Shown: in pieces, positions 1-9,094 of the stretch
Numbering within the stretch: position 1 is the stretch's first letter
How the letters are laid out: each line of letters begins with the position of its first letter
NCBI GenBank assembly: GCA_029960885.1
Contig: JASBVV010000001.1
Span: forward strand, 1-64,000
DNA length: 64,000 nt
Direction of reading: 5' to 3'
Source of the DNA: Kyrpidia sp.
GTDB lineage: Bacteria > Bacillota > Bacilli > Kyrpidiales > Kyrpidiaceae
Notes under the pieces: generated by a model
What the model saw: the letters and a program-made list of their open reading frames with translations, nothing else
Database searches by the model: none
Told to the model about the DNA's origin: nothing
Program-made: the position numbers and the translations under genes

Positions 1-2
1 TG

Positions 3-365
3 GTCCAGGAGCTGGAGGCCGCTCTGGAAGGGGCGGGACTTCCGGCTTTCATGGTGGATCGCGGCGGCGACCCGGGTCCCGATGGGCGGGTGCGCAGTCT
101 GACCATGCATCGCAGCAAAGGCCTGGAGTTTCGTGTGGTGTTTCTCTGCGGAGTCAATGAAGAAGTTGTCCCGCCCGGAATTTCCGGGTATCGCCAAGGT
201 GCGCGTGGAGATGATCCGATGGTCGCGGATTTGGCTGGGGAAGAGGAGGACCGCCGGAAGGAGCGGATCAGCCAGGAGCGCTGCCTGCTCTATGTCGCCG
301 CCACCCGGGCCCGGGATCGGCTGTATGTGACCTCGTACGGACGGCCGAGTCCGCTGTGGCCGTAG
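3..365 (+). CDS. UvrD/PcrA-type helicase, C-terminal fragment (5' end outside window)
   Basis: Frame open from the window start; motifs TMHRSKGLEFRVVFLCGVNEEVVP and CLLYVAATRARDRLYVT match UvrD-family motifs V and VI; ends abruptly after the VI motif. Confidence 0.85.
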   Translation, partial: VQELEAALEGAGLPAFMVDRGGDPGPDGRVRSLTMHRSKGLEFRVVFLCGVNEEVVPPGISGYRQGARGDDPMVADLAGEEEDRRKERISQERCLLYVAATRARDRLYVTSYGRPSPLWP

Positions 366-582
366 TGAATACGTTTCATAGCCCGCGGCGGGGCGCCCCG
401 TCGGTGAGGTGCACGTCGTGCGGACGGCACATCCAGAGCACCCGAACCCCGACCTGCCAGGGGGCCCCGGGGCTCCGGGCACGTCGGGCCCATGGGCGTT
501 GCCATGGTGAACCACGCGGCGTCGGCGGTCTCAGACAATGCCCCTTTGACCGTGCAATGCATCAAGGTGGGGGTGTCAATGA

Positions 583-972
583 TTGATCCCGACATACCAG
601 GAAATCATGCTCCCGCTGTTAGAGGAGCTGGCGGATGGAAGAGAGCATACATCCGCGGATTTATATCAGGTCTTGGCCAACCGCTTTGGTTTGACTGAGG
701 AAGAGCGCACGCAACTGATGAACAATGGACGCCAGCCCCTGTTTCATAACCGAGTCGGTTGGTCTGTGACATACTTGAAAAAAGCCGGTTTGCTTCAGGC
801 GCCGAAACGTGGGTCATATCGCATTACGAATCGGGGGCAAGAGGTCCTTAACCAAAAACCGGCGTCCATCACGGTAGACTACCTCATGCGGTCTCCTGAG
901 TTTGCCGAGTTTCGGTCTGGAAATTCCGATAGTGGCACCAAGCTGGATCAAGACTATTTTCTGGATGACTAG
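583..972 (+). pseudogene. Truncated Mrr-like restriction protein (N-terminal winged-helix Mrr_N domain only)
   Basis: IPTYQEIMLPLLEELADGREHTSADLY...LTEEERTQLMNNGRQPLFHNRVGWSVTYLKKAGLL...GSYRITNRGQEVL is typical Mrr_N; the catalytic Mrr endonuclease domain is absent. Confidence 0.65.
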
Positions 973-1091
973 GCCGTTGGGCTTGCCTTGATTCGTCGGA
1001 GTTTTCGCCTACATCCCGGATGTACCTGAAGGGGCAAGGATCTCGTCAGAAGCCAATTTGCATGGTCCACCCCGCCCCGGGGCCGACCGGG

Positions 1092-1274
1092 TCACGGGTC
1101 TTTTCGGCTCAACGGGTGAAGGGTGACGGTGACCCGGACGGCGTATTCCCGGGCGCAGTTGGGGCAGCGCCAGAGGCCCACCGGCTCGGGGTCGTACATC
1201 CCCACTTCCAGATCTTCAGGTACTTCATAGTAGTCATGGCGTTGGCAGGCCGGACAGACGACAAAGATTTCCAT
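1092..1274 (-). CDS. Small zinc-ribbon-like hypothetical protein (CPxC...CPNC)
   Basis: 60 aa with VCPACQ and WRCPNCA motifs; good RBS (GGAGGG) upstream on the - strand. Confidence 0.55.
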   Translation of the reverse strand: MEIFVVCPACQRHDYYEVPEDLEVGMYDPEPVGLWRCPNCAREYAVRVTVTLHPLSRKDP

Positions 1275-1294
1275 ATCGCAATCCCTCCGGAGAG

Positions 1295-1317
1295 AAAAAG
1301 CCGCTGTTCAGCGGCTT
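1295..1317 (-). terminator. Rho-independent terminator on - strand
   Basis: AAGCCGCTG-TT-CAGCGGCTT perfect stem followed on the - strand by a T-run; downstream of the DUF1292 gene. Confidence 0.7.
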
Positions 1318-1480
1318 CATTCATGACGACCGATTCCCAACCGGCACCGGATGTCGATCGGATCGGCCTATGCTTCCGGTGTCCGGCAGATCGGTCTGCA
1401 CCCTGGTGCGGGACGGGACGGCGCGCGGGACAGGCCGGACAGGCCGATGCCGGCAACCGGGCGCTGTCTTGAGAAAAAGC

Positions 1481-1777
1481 TCACGCGTCTTCCCCGACCG
1501 CGGCCTCGTAGGCGCGCACCACGCGATTCCATTCGTCGTCATCCTCGATGTCCACCAGGTACTCTTCCCCGTCCCCGGCGGTGTCGATGCGGAGAACCAC
1601 CCCGTCTCCTTCGGGGTCGTCGCGGGGGACCAGCACCGCATATTCCTTTCCTTCCACCTCGATGACCTCGACGATCTGAAACGCCCGCTCGTTCCCCTCT
1701 TCGTCCTCCAGAAGGACGGTGTCATCCTGATCGCCATGTTCGTTGTGCACATGATCGTCGTGAGGCACGGATGCCAT
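1481..1777 (-). CDS. DUF1292 (YrzB-like) acidic protein
   Basis: DDTVLLEDEEGNERAFQIVEVIEVEGKEYAVLVPRDD...VLRI pattern; internal ATG MASVPHDD with RBS. Confidence 0.8.
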   Translation of the reverse strand: MASVPHDDHVHNEHGDQDDTVLLEDEEGNERAFQIVEVIEVEGKEYAVLVPRDDPEGDGVVLRIDTAGDGEEYLVDIEDDDEWNRVVRAYEAAVGEDA

Positions 1778-2082
1778 CGACTCCTCTCGCGGAATTCGCC
1801 TCATCATACCACGTTTATCCGCTTGCCGGCAAGCGGATGTGGGGCCCGGGAACCGGATGCGCGAATGCAGCCAGGCACAGGACGGTCCCATCGGTTTTGC
1901 GGGCGGATGAGCGGATCGGAGTCACAGCCGCGTCGGGCCTGCGGTCCGGCGAATGTGGGACCCGGCCGCCCGGCGTGCCGAACGGCGAGCGGCCGGGTGC
2001 CCGGTAAAGGAGCTGTCCCGGAAGAGGCCCCACCCCGCAGCCCACCGGCGCCCGTCGTCCGGACGGACAACCCGGAGCGGTA

Positions 2083-2463
2083 TCAATTGCAGTCGCAGTC
2101 GCCCGGCGGCGGCCCGGGAGGGTCTTCCATCGCGGACATGATGGTCCGGGTCACTTCCTGAAGGAGGTCATTCACCCGTTGTTGGGCCTGCTGGAATGCC
2201 GCCACTTCGGGGATCGCCTCCAATGCTTTCAAGATTTCGTCAACGCTTTCCTCCAGCGGACGCACATAGTCTCCCGACCCGTGGCGCCTCAGAGAGTCGA
2301 GCTGTTCCTGCTGTTCCCGCAGCCGCCGCAGCAGGACCTGGGCTTCGGCGTTTTCGTTCAACGCCTGCTCCGCTTGGCGATAGGCCTCCACCTCGGGAGA
2401 ATCGGCGATGAGCAGTCCGAGCTCGTAGGCTTGCGCCCACAGTTCATTGGGATCCAAAGCCAA
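2083..2463 (-). CDS. YlbF/YmcA family protein
   Basis: Helical, Gln/Glu-rich: IADSPEVEAYRQAEQALNENAEAQVLLRRLREQQEQLD...IPEVAAFQQAQQRVNDLLQEVTRTI. Confidence 0.75.
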   Translation of the reverse strand: MALDPNELWAQAYELGLLIADSPEVEAYRQAEQALNENAEAQVLLRRLREQQEQLDSLRRHGSGDYVRPLEESVDEILKALEAIPEVAAFQQAQQRVNDLLQEVTRTIMSAMEDPPGPPPGDCDCN

Positions 2464-2699
2464 GATCGTTCCTCCTCACCATCGGTCCGTCAAGTTCCTT
2501 GCAAAGGCATTTTGAACGGCACGGCCCGCGGTGCGGCCGTCGGCCGTCTCTTCCGTTTCGATTGTATTCCCCCGCCGGTGCCGGGTGCAAGGCCGGTGTG
2601 CGGGACAATCCCAACCGTTCTGTGCGGTCTGTGCGGACATCCGGTGCCGGGGACAATCGGAACCTTTTCATGACGGGGCCGCGGCGATGGTTCTTCGAC

Positions 2700-2729
2700 T
2701 TGACGTCCGCGGTACATTGTTTTTATGCT
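2700..2729 (+). promoter_or_regulatory. Putative sigma-A promoter TTGACG-18-TATGCT
   Basis: -35 at 2700-2705, -10 at 2724-2729, upstream of the 2767 small ORF. Confidence 0.45.
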
Positions 2730-2766
2730 TATGGGGGAAGCGTAAGGGAAAAAGGAGGCGGGACGT

Positions 2767-2886
2767 ATGCTTGGAGTATTGGCTGCCGCGGTGGCGGTGA
2801 TCGCATTAATGTTTATGTGCGCATCTGTGACCAAGGAGAATACGGAACGCGCGATTCGCAAGCAGTACGAATCGTGGAAACGGTGA
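2767..2886 (+). CDS. 39-aa putative membrane peptide MLGVLAAAVAVIALMFMCASVTKENTERAIRKQYESWKR
   Basis: ATG with strong RBS (aaaaaggaggcgg), hydrophobic N-terminal helix; below the ORF-track cutoff. Confidence 0.6.
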   Translation: MLGVLAAAVAVIALMFMCASVTKENTERAIRKQYESWKR

Positions 2887-2962
2887 ACGGACGTCGGCGG
2901 GGCGTGTCCCTGCCTTTTTCGCGCCGGGGAGATCCATTGGACACGGGGAGGGGGATTTCGCG

Positions 2963-3550
2963 GTGATGTTCACCTTCACCAAGGCCCGGCCGTACGCCTT
3001 TTTTTACGGGGATGCGCATCTGGTTCTGTGGAAATTCGATCGGGATGGTCGAAGAGATCTGTATGTGATTCACGAAGGCGAAGACGGCACCGCGGTCCTT
3101 GAGTATCCCGGGGAAATGTTCACCGAGCGCGTGTTGGACGAGATCGGGGATGTCTTTTTCCTGTCTGTGCCCGGCGAAACCCGCACCATTGAGGCGGCGC
3201 TGGGGGCGGTGTTCGAGCACGGCGGCCGGCGGTACGGGGCCTACTACGACCGGGCGGAAACCCCAGTGCCAACGGTCTGGTTTTTCCGCATCGACGGCGA
3301 TGCGGGCAGCTCGAATGTCAAGCCCTTGGACGAGAACGAGCATCGCGAGATTTCGGAAGTGTTTGTCGAGCGGTACGGAGAAGTGCTCCGGATCGGTCAT
3401 GAGGTGCCGGCGGGGGGCGCACAGGACCCCGGGAACGGGGAGGATCTTGGGGACGTACCGAATCCGTCGCCCGGCGGTCATGCTCATTCCGGAAACGGGC
3501 GGACGGAGGGGGGTGCGGCCGGTCGTCCCGGGCCCGGACATGGAAGATGA
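2963..3550 (+). CDS. DUF1292-like hypothetical protein
   Basis: VFEHGGRRYGAYYDRAETPVPTVWFFRIDGD resembles the DUF1292 core; RBS-like region upstream; start uncertain. Confidence 0.6.
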   Translation: MMFTFTKARPYAFFYGDAHLVLWKFDRDGRRDLYVIHEGEDGTAVLEYPGEMFTERVLDEIGDVFFLSVPGETRTIEAALGAVFEHGGRRYGAYYDRAETPVPTVWFFRIDGDAGSSNVKPLDENEHREISEVFVERYGEVLRIGHEVPAGGAQDPGNGEDLGDVPNPSPGGHAHSGNGRTEGGAAGRPGPGHGR

Positions 3551-3598
3551 GGCGGCGTGTTAAGAAAAAAGAGCCGGGGGATCCCGGCGGGGGCCTTT

Positions 3599-4039
3599 TC
3601 ACTCTTCCAGTTCTGCAAGAGCTTGGGCCCACCGGAGAAACGCCCCGCGGTCCCGGCGCTCGAGCGCCTCATCGATCCGGTGCATCAATTCGTCGCGTTT
3701 CTGCACCCGTTCCTCGATCTCTCGAATGACCGACGTCACCGCATCGGGAAACTGGATCTCCGGAAGATTGATGAACACATACAGGGTTTGCTCCAATTCA
3801 AAAAATCGCTGCAGTGCTTCGAGGATCTCCGGAGGTTGACTCAACTTGTTCACGCGCCCGTCCAAGGGCAGCCTGGCGATCATGCCGTGCCTCCCGATGA
3901 TGAGCAGAGGCACATGCTCCAGGATAATCGACGTGATCTCCAGCTTCTGATGATGCTGTGAGAGCAGCTCAATGACCGGGCCGGCTCCCGGGGGGAGTAT
4001 GCGATTCTTTAACGCAAGCAATTGCTCCTTGGCTACCAT
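3599..4039 (-). CDS. IDEAL-domain protein (YpiB-like C-terminus)
   Basis: C-terminal MHRIDEALERRDRGAFLRWAQALAELEE matches the IDEAL domain pattern. Confidence 0.5.
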   Translation of the reverse strand: MVAKEQLLALKNRILPPGAGPVIELLSQHHQKLEITSIILEHVPLLIIGRHGMIARLPLDGRVNKLSQPPEILEALQRFFELEQTLYVFINLPEIQFPDAVTSVIREIEERVQKRDELMHRIDEALERRDRGAFLRWAQALAELEE

Positions 4040-4200
4040 CGCTCCACCCTCCTATCGGTATATCCGACGGGGAAAGAAAACTCGTTCTTATGTACCATCA
4101 TACGCAGAATGGGGTCGTTGGACAACCCAAATTTCGCGAAAGATCGGTCGGGTCGCCTGCGGCGTGCGGACCGGCCCGGAATGAACGGAGGGATCTCCCG

Positions 4201-4827
4201 ATGGACTGGTTCGACCTCCCGCTGTTCCCTTTGCATACCGTCCTCTTTCCGCGCCAATCCCTGACCTTGCACGTGTTCGAACAGCGGTATCGCACCATGA
4301 TGGAGTGGTGTCTTCTGCAAGAGGTGCCTTTCGGAGTCGTGCTCATTCAGGCCGGGGACGAGGTCGGCAATGAGGCGGTTCCGCACCGGGTCGGGACCGT
4401 GGCCTGGATTCAGGAACTCACCCAATTCGCCGACGGCCGCATGATGGTCAAGGCGGTGGGGCGCCAGCGATTTTTCATTCTGTACAGCGCTTATGACGGT
4501 CCCTGTCTCACGGCCCGGGCCCGCCCTCTTTATGATCGCGAAGAGGCGTTTCGAGAGATCGAGACCCTGGTAGCCCGGGTGAGAGCGCAGTTTCATCATT
4601 ACTGTGCGGCTCGCCGGCCGCAAAATCAAGCGTCGTGGCACATTCCCCGGGATCCGGCCCGACTGAGCTGGGTGGTGGCCCAGACCCTGGAGCTTGACGC
4701 CATGGAACGGCAGCGCCTGTTGGCGTCCACCCGGGCGAGCGAGCGGCTGCTGGTACTCTCGTCGTGGCTCGATCACGCCCTTCATCAGATGAGCCGATCG
4801 GAGCGGGGAGGGGGCGAATGCGGATGA
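4201..4827 (+). CDS. LON substrate-binding (Lon N-terminal) domain protein
   Basis: LPLFPLHTVLFPRQSLTLHVFEQRYRTMMEWCL...FGVVLIQAGDEVG...HRVGTVAWIQELTQFADGRMMVKAVGRQRF. Confidence 0.85.
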   Translation: MDWFDLPLFPLHTVLFPRQSLTLHVFEQRYRTMMEWCLLQEVPFGVVLIQAGDEVGNEAVPHRVGTVAWIQELTQFADGRMMVKAVGRQRFFILYSAYDGPCLTARARPLYDREEAFREIETLVARVRAQFHHYCAARRPQNQASWHIPRDPARLSWVVAQTLELDAMERQRLLASTRASERLLVLSSWLDHALHQMSRSERGGGECG

Positions 4828-5084
4828 TCCCCTTCACGGACGATGAGATCGGGGCTATTCAGTCATCGGCCCGGCGGGATGCCGCCCACTGGGGTCCGTT
4901 GATGGAGGAGCGGCTCCGGGCCTGTGTGGCGGCGGGTTGCCGGCGGGAGCTCCTCGACCGTTTACTGGAGGCGGCGGCAGGGTATCATCAGGCAGTGGGG
5001 CGATTGGTCTGTGCCGGTTTGGTGAAACAATTTACAAGCCCTCCCCTCGATGATACCATGGGGACGGAACGGGACGATCGTTGA
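4818..5084 (+). CDS. Hypothetical protein
   Basis: ATG overlaps the preceding gene and has an RBS (ggagggggcg); no family recognised. Confidence 0.5.
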   Translation: MRMIPFTDDEIGAIQSSARRDAAHWGPLMEERLRACVAAGCRRELLDRLLEAAAGYHQAVGRLVCAGLVKQFTSPPLDDTMGTERDDR

Positions 5085-5103
5085 GAAAGGTGTGTGACGG
5101 GTC

Positions 5104-5577
5104 TTGAAAAAGGCGCTGCTGATCACCGATGTACAGGAGGATTTCTTGGGAAATACCCTGGATTACATTGAGACCCTCTGCCAGAAGTATTTGGATGAAC
5201 ACGGCAATGAGTACGATCTGATCGTTTTAACCCGCTGGGTGCACGAGGACAACCGGGACGAAGACACTCTGCTTCTTCATCATGACAAAGCGGAGATTGT
5301 GGAAAAGACCACCTACTCCGCATTCATCCCGGAGGTTCGGGAACGATTGGAAAAGGCGGGTGTTGAGGAGGTTCATCTGGCCGGGGTCGACTCCGAGACC
5401 ACCATCCTGGCGACCATGTTCGATCTGGTCGATGCCGGTTACAAGGTCAAGATCCTTCAGCGGTTGTGCGGATCGTACTTTACTCACGGCTCCAATGCCA
5501 TGGCGTTGAAGGTGGCCGGGCAGGTGCTCGGTCAAGAAAATATTCTTTACGTCGGCGGGGACCGGGTCTGGCTGTGA
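5104..5577 (+). CDS. Isochorismatase-like cysteine hydrolase
   Basis: LLITDVQEDFLG...VHLAGVDSETTILATMFDLVDAGYKVKIL. Confidence 0.8.
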   Translation: MKKALLITDVQEDFLGNTLDYIETLCQKYLDEHGNEYDLIVLTRWVHEDNRDEDTLLLHHDKAEIVEKTTYSAFIPEVRERLEKAGVEEVHLAGVDSETTILATMFDLVDAGYKVKILQRLCGSYFTHGSNAMALKVAGQVLGQENILYVGGDRVWL

Positions 5578-5656
5578 CGTCCGTGCCTTGGCCCCTCCGG
5601 CATAATCCCCGGGCCGCGGCCGCAGAATAAGGGAAAAGCGGCGAAGGGGATGAAAC

Positions 5657-5818
5657 ATGTCCTGGATTTACTGGGCAGGACTGTACGAAAGCAAGTTTGA
5701 GGCCTACTGCGCCGTCATGTGGGTGGAGGGCGATAAGCGCATTCACGGTCCCCATCCACCCAAGGAAGTCGAATTGTATCGGACCAGTCGGGGGAAATTC
5801 GGAGTCCGGTTCCGCTGA
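5657..5818 (+). CDS. 53-aa hypothetical protein MSWIYWAGLYESKFEAYCAVMWVEGDKRIHG...
   Basis: ATG with upstream RBS (gcgaaggggatg); followed by terminator; below the ORF-track cutoff. Confidence 0.5.
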   Translation: MSWIYWAGLYESKFEAYCAVMWVEGDKRIHGPHPPKEVELYRTSRGKFGVRFR

Positions 5819-5842
5819 CGCGCCGGATGTGCAACAGTTCGA

Positions 5843-5886
5843 AAAGCGCCACTTTTGCAGTGGCGCTTTGATTTGACCATTTTTGA
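5843..5886 (+). terminator. Rho-independent terminator
   Basis: AAAGCGCCAC-N7-GTGGCGCTTT stem followed by T-rich sequence. Confidence 0.7.
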
Positions 5887-5888
5887 CC
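5872..5888. promoter_or_regulatory. CtsR operator
   Basis: TTTGACC-ATT-TTTGACC, i.e. GGTCAAA-AAT-GGTCAAA on the - strand; matches CtsR consensus RGTCAAA-NAN-RGTCAAA; overlaps the clpP -35. Confidence 0.85.
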
Positions 5889-5911
5889 TTTTTCGTTTCA
5901 TATGGCATAAT
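5883..5911 (+). promoter_or_regulatory. sigma-A promoter TTGACC-17-CATAAT of clpP
   Basis: -35 at 5883-5888, -10 at 5906-5911, 17-bp spacer. Confidence 0.75.
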
Positions 5912-5925
5912 GAGCGCAGGATCAC

Positions 5926-6525
5926 ATGGGAAAAGGGGGACCGGGGATGTATTTTGTACCCGTTGTTGTAGAGCAGACCAGTCGGGGAGAACGTTCGTAC
6001 GATATTTATTCGCGCCTTTTGAAGGATCGGATTATTTTTCTGGGAACGCCCATCGACGACCAGGTGGCCAACTCGGTGATCGCCCAGTTATTGTTCTTGG
6101 ACGCTGAAGACCCGGAAAAGGACATTTCCCTTTATATCAACAGCCCGGGGGGATCGGTGTCGGCGGGGATGGCGATTCTCGACACGATGCAGCATATCCG
6201 GCCGGATGTGGCGACCATCTGCGTGGGAATGGCCGCCAGCATGGCGGCGGTCCTGTTGGCCGCCGGCGCCAAGGGCAAGCGCCGGGCGCTGCCCAACAGC
6301 GAAATCATGATTCACCAACCTCTCGGAGGAGTCCAGGGCCAGGCGGTGGACATCAAGATCCACGCCGACCGCATTCTGCGCATTCGGGAAAAACTCAACC
6401 GGATTCTGAGCGAGCGGACCGGACAGCCTCTTTCGCGCATCGAGGAAGACACGGACCGGGACCGGTTTATGTCCGCCGATGAAGCCAAAGAGTACGGTCT
6501 CATCGACGACGTGATCCGCCGATGA
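5926..6525 (+). CDS. clpP: ATP-dependent Clp protease proteolytic subunit ClpP
   Basis: Catalytic GMAASMAA and IMIHQPLGG motifs; [19 protein letters not shown]; the ATG at 5947 may be the true start. Confidence 0.95.
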   Translation: MGKGGPGMYFVPVVVEQTSRGERSYDIYSRLLKDRIIFLGTPIDDQVANSVIAQLLFLDAEDPEKDISLYINSPGGSVSAGMAILDTMQHIRPDVATICVGMAASMAAVLLAAGAKGKRRALPNSEIMIHQPLGGVQGQAVDIKIHADRILRIREKLNRILSERTGQPLSRIEEDTDRDRFMSADEAKEYGLIDDVIRR

Positions 6526-7670
6526 ACGGTCGGGACGGCCGGCCGCCGGTTCGGGAGGGCGCGGCCGCCGCTCCGCCGGTCCACGCGGCGCCATGGGTCC
6601 CTCTCAAGGACCGGTTGGCGGAACACATCCGGCGCAATGGCCCCATGACGGCGCGGGAGTTCATGCAATGGGCCCTGTACGACCCCGCGGACGGGTATTA
6701 CATGAAGGAGCATGCGGTGTTCGGGCGGGGCGGGGATTATTACACCGCCCCGGATATTCATCCGGTGTACGGGAGAACCCTGGCGGGCTGGATGACCGAG
6801 CGCACCCGGGAACTGGGGTGGCCGGATGTTCACGTGGTGGAGTTTGGGGCGGGGACCGGGCGGTTGGCCGCTCAGATCCTGGAGAGTTGGCAGCGGCTCG
6901 ACCCCGGCCCGCTGCGGTATTCCATCGTGGAGTTGTCCCCGGCCTGGCGGAGACATCAGGCTGTGGAGCTGGCCCCGTGGGGATCGGCGGTGGCTTGGCC
7001 GGAGGAAATGCCCGTTGTCGACCGGGCCGTGGTGATTGCCCACGAATTGCTCGACGCCATGCCGGTCCATCTGTTGCGACGGACGGCCCGGGGGCTTGAG
7101 GAGGCGTGGGTTGACCTGAGTCCGGAGGGCCGGCTGATTCGCCGGTATGCCCGCGCTTCTTCCGAGGGCCGGTCCGCATGTGAGCAGTGGCGGCCCGCGG
7201 TGCCGCAGGATTGCGGTTTTGAAGTGGCACCCGGGGTCACGGACTGGGTGCGAACGGTCTTGGAACGGGTGAGGGAAGGGATCATCCTCGTGGTGGACTA
7301 CGGCGACGACGAAGAGCGCCTGTATGGACCCCACCATCCCCACGGGACCCTTCGTGCCTTCTTTCGCCACCGGTGTCTCGACGCGTGGTGGGACGAGCCC
7401 GGAGAACGGGATATCACCGCCGACGTGAACTTTACCGCGGTTCGCCGGGCGGCCCGGGAGGCGGGGGGCGAGACGGCTTTTGACGGGTCTCTCGGGGAGT
7501 TCCTGTGGGCGGCCGGAATTGCGCGGGAATTGTCCGATTGTCCGGTGGACCGGCCCTTTGATCCCCGGGCTCGGCAAAATCGCGCGGTAAAACACCTGCT
7601 CTTGCCCGGAGGTCTGGGCGGGGCGTTTCGGGTTTTGGAAATCGACAAAGGGGTCGATGCCCGATGCTGA
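6522..7670 (+). CDS. MidA/NDUFAF7-family SAM-dependent methyltransferase
   Basis: [39 protein letters not shown]...[16 protein letters not shown]. Confidence 0.85.
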   Translation: MNGRDGRPPVREGAAAAPPVHAAPWVPLKDRLAEHIRRNGPMTAREFMQWALYDPADGYYMKEHAVFGRGGDYYTAPDIHPVYGRTLAGWMTERTRELGWPDVHVVEFGAGTGRLAAQILESWQRLDPGPLRYSIVELSPAWRRHQAVELAPWGSAVAWPEEMPVVDRAVVIAHELLDAMPVHLLRRTARGLEEAWVDLSPEGRLIRRYARASSEGRSACEQWRPAVPQDCGFEVAPGVTDWVRTVLERVREGIILVVDYGDDEERLYGPHHPHGTLRAFFRHRCLDAWWDEPGERDITADVNFTAVRRAAREAGGETAFDGSLGEFLWAAGIARELSDCPVDRPFDPRARQNRAVKHLLLPGGLGGAFRVLEIDKGVDARC

Positions 7671-7756
7671 AAAAATTGTCCATCGCCCTGTTGGTGGCCG
7701 GCGCCCTGTTTTTGGCCATGGGGGTGGCTTTTACGCTGCGGGCAGTGCATCCGTAA
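7664..7756 (+). CDS. 30-aa single-TM peptide [30 protein letters not shown]
   Basis: ATG overlaps the methyltransferase stop codon; hydrophobic core; below the ORF-track cutoff. Confidence 0.5.
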   Translation: MLKKLSIALLVAGALFLAMGVAFTLRAVHP

Positions 7757-7797
7757 TCCACGGCCGGCGGGCTGCGAGGTCCGGTCGGACGCCCAAT

Positions 7798-7808
7798 TGT
7801 GACATACT
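7798..7808 (+). promoter_or_regulatory. CcpN box TGTGACATACT
   Basis: Full match to the CcpN operator consensus TRTGHYATAYW as I recall it; lies just upstream of a TTGCCC-16-TATAGA promoter and before gapB. Confidence 0.65.
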
Positions 7809-7810
7809 TT

Positions 7811-7838
7811 TTGCCCGGGTGCCCGAAAATAGTATAGA
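7811..7838 (+). promoter_or_regulatory. Putative sigma-A promoter TTGCCC-16-TATAGA of gapB
   Basis: -35 at 7811-7816, -10 at 7833-7838. Confidence 0.45.
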
Positions 7839-7897
7839 ACAATCCGTCGCGACCATGTACAATGGAAGGGAGGAATCTGCGCGGAGGAGGTACATCT

Positions 7898-8955
7898 ATG
7901 GCAATTCGAGTCGGCATCAACGGATTTGGACGAATCGGCCGGATGGCCTGCGGGCGGCTTTGCGGTACAGCGATGTGGATATCGTGGCCGTCAACGGCAC
8001 CGCGGACGCCGAGACATTGGCTCACTTGGTGAAATACGACTCGGTCCACGGATTGTTCCGAGGGGACGTGGAAGCCGGGGACGGCTGTCTGTGGGTCAAT
8101 GGCCGGGAAATTCGACTCCTGAGCGATCGGGATCCGCTGAATCTGCCCTGGGGGGATCTCGGGGCGGACATTGTCGTTGAGGCGACGGGGAAGTTTCGGG
8201 ATCGGGAAGGGGCCGAAAAGCATTTGCGGCAGGGCGCCAAAAAAGTGGTGATCACCGCGCCCGGCAAAGACGAAGATGTCACGATTGTCATGGGCGTCAA
8301 CGAAAACCGCTACGATCCAATGAATCACCACATTATTTCCGCGGCCTCATGCACCACCAACTGTCTGGCTCCGGTGGCCAAGGTGATCCATGAGAGATTC
8401 GGCATCGTTCAAGGCATGATGACCACGGTTCATGCGTACACAAACGATCAGCGAAACCTGGACAATCCTCATAAAGATCTCCGGCGAGCCCGGGCGTGCG
8501 GGCAGTCGATCATTCCCACCACCACGGGTGCGGCCAAGGCGGTGGGCAAAGTGTTGCCGGAGTTGGCGGGCAAATTGAACGGTGTGTCTCTCCGGGTGCC
8601 GACCCCCGATGTGTCCATCGTCGACTTGGTGGCCGTTCTCGAAGACCCGGCCACCGCGGAAGACGTCAATCGGGCGCTGCGGGAAGCCTCCCTGGGGTCT
8701 ATGCGAGGGGTGCTGGATTACACCGAGGAGCCTTTGGTGTCCATCGATTTTGTCGGGCGCAGTGCCTCCGCCATCGTCGACGGGTTTTCCACCATGCTGA
8801 TCGAGAACCGGATGGTGAAAGTCATGGCATGGTACGACAATGAATGGGGGTATTCCTGCCGGGTGGTCGACCTGGTCCGGCACATCGGGCGCCGGGGTTT
8901 GGACCGGGAGGTTTCCGGCGAAAGCGGCGCGGTGGTGGGCGCGTATCGCGGATAA
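7898..8955 (+). pseudogene. gapB: Type-I glyceraldehyde-3-phosphate dehydrogenase, GapB-like, with an apparent -1 bp frameshift near 7946-7953
   Basis: ATG 7898 (RBS aggagg) encodes MAIRVGINGFGRIGRMAC in frame 2; the remainder RAALRYSDVDIVAVNGTADAETLAHL...SCTTNCLAPVAKVI...NEWGYSCRVVDL is in frame 1. GapB-type TAPGKDEDVTIVMGVNE. Confidence 0.85.
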
Positions 8956-9094
8956 GCGGCGGACCCGCCGCGCTCCCCGGAAGGGCGGCCTGGGTTGCGC
9001 CGCTCCCCGGGGCTTTTTTATAATGAAGATCGAATCGCCGGGCAAGGGGTCCGATCCATCGGCGCCCATTCGATCAGGCCGGGGGGCGACAGTG

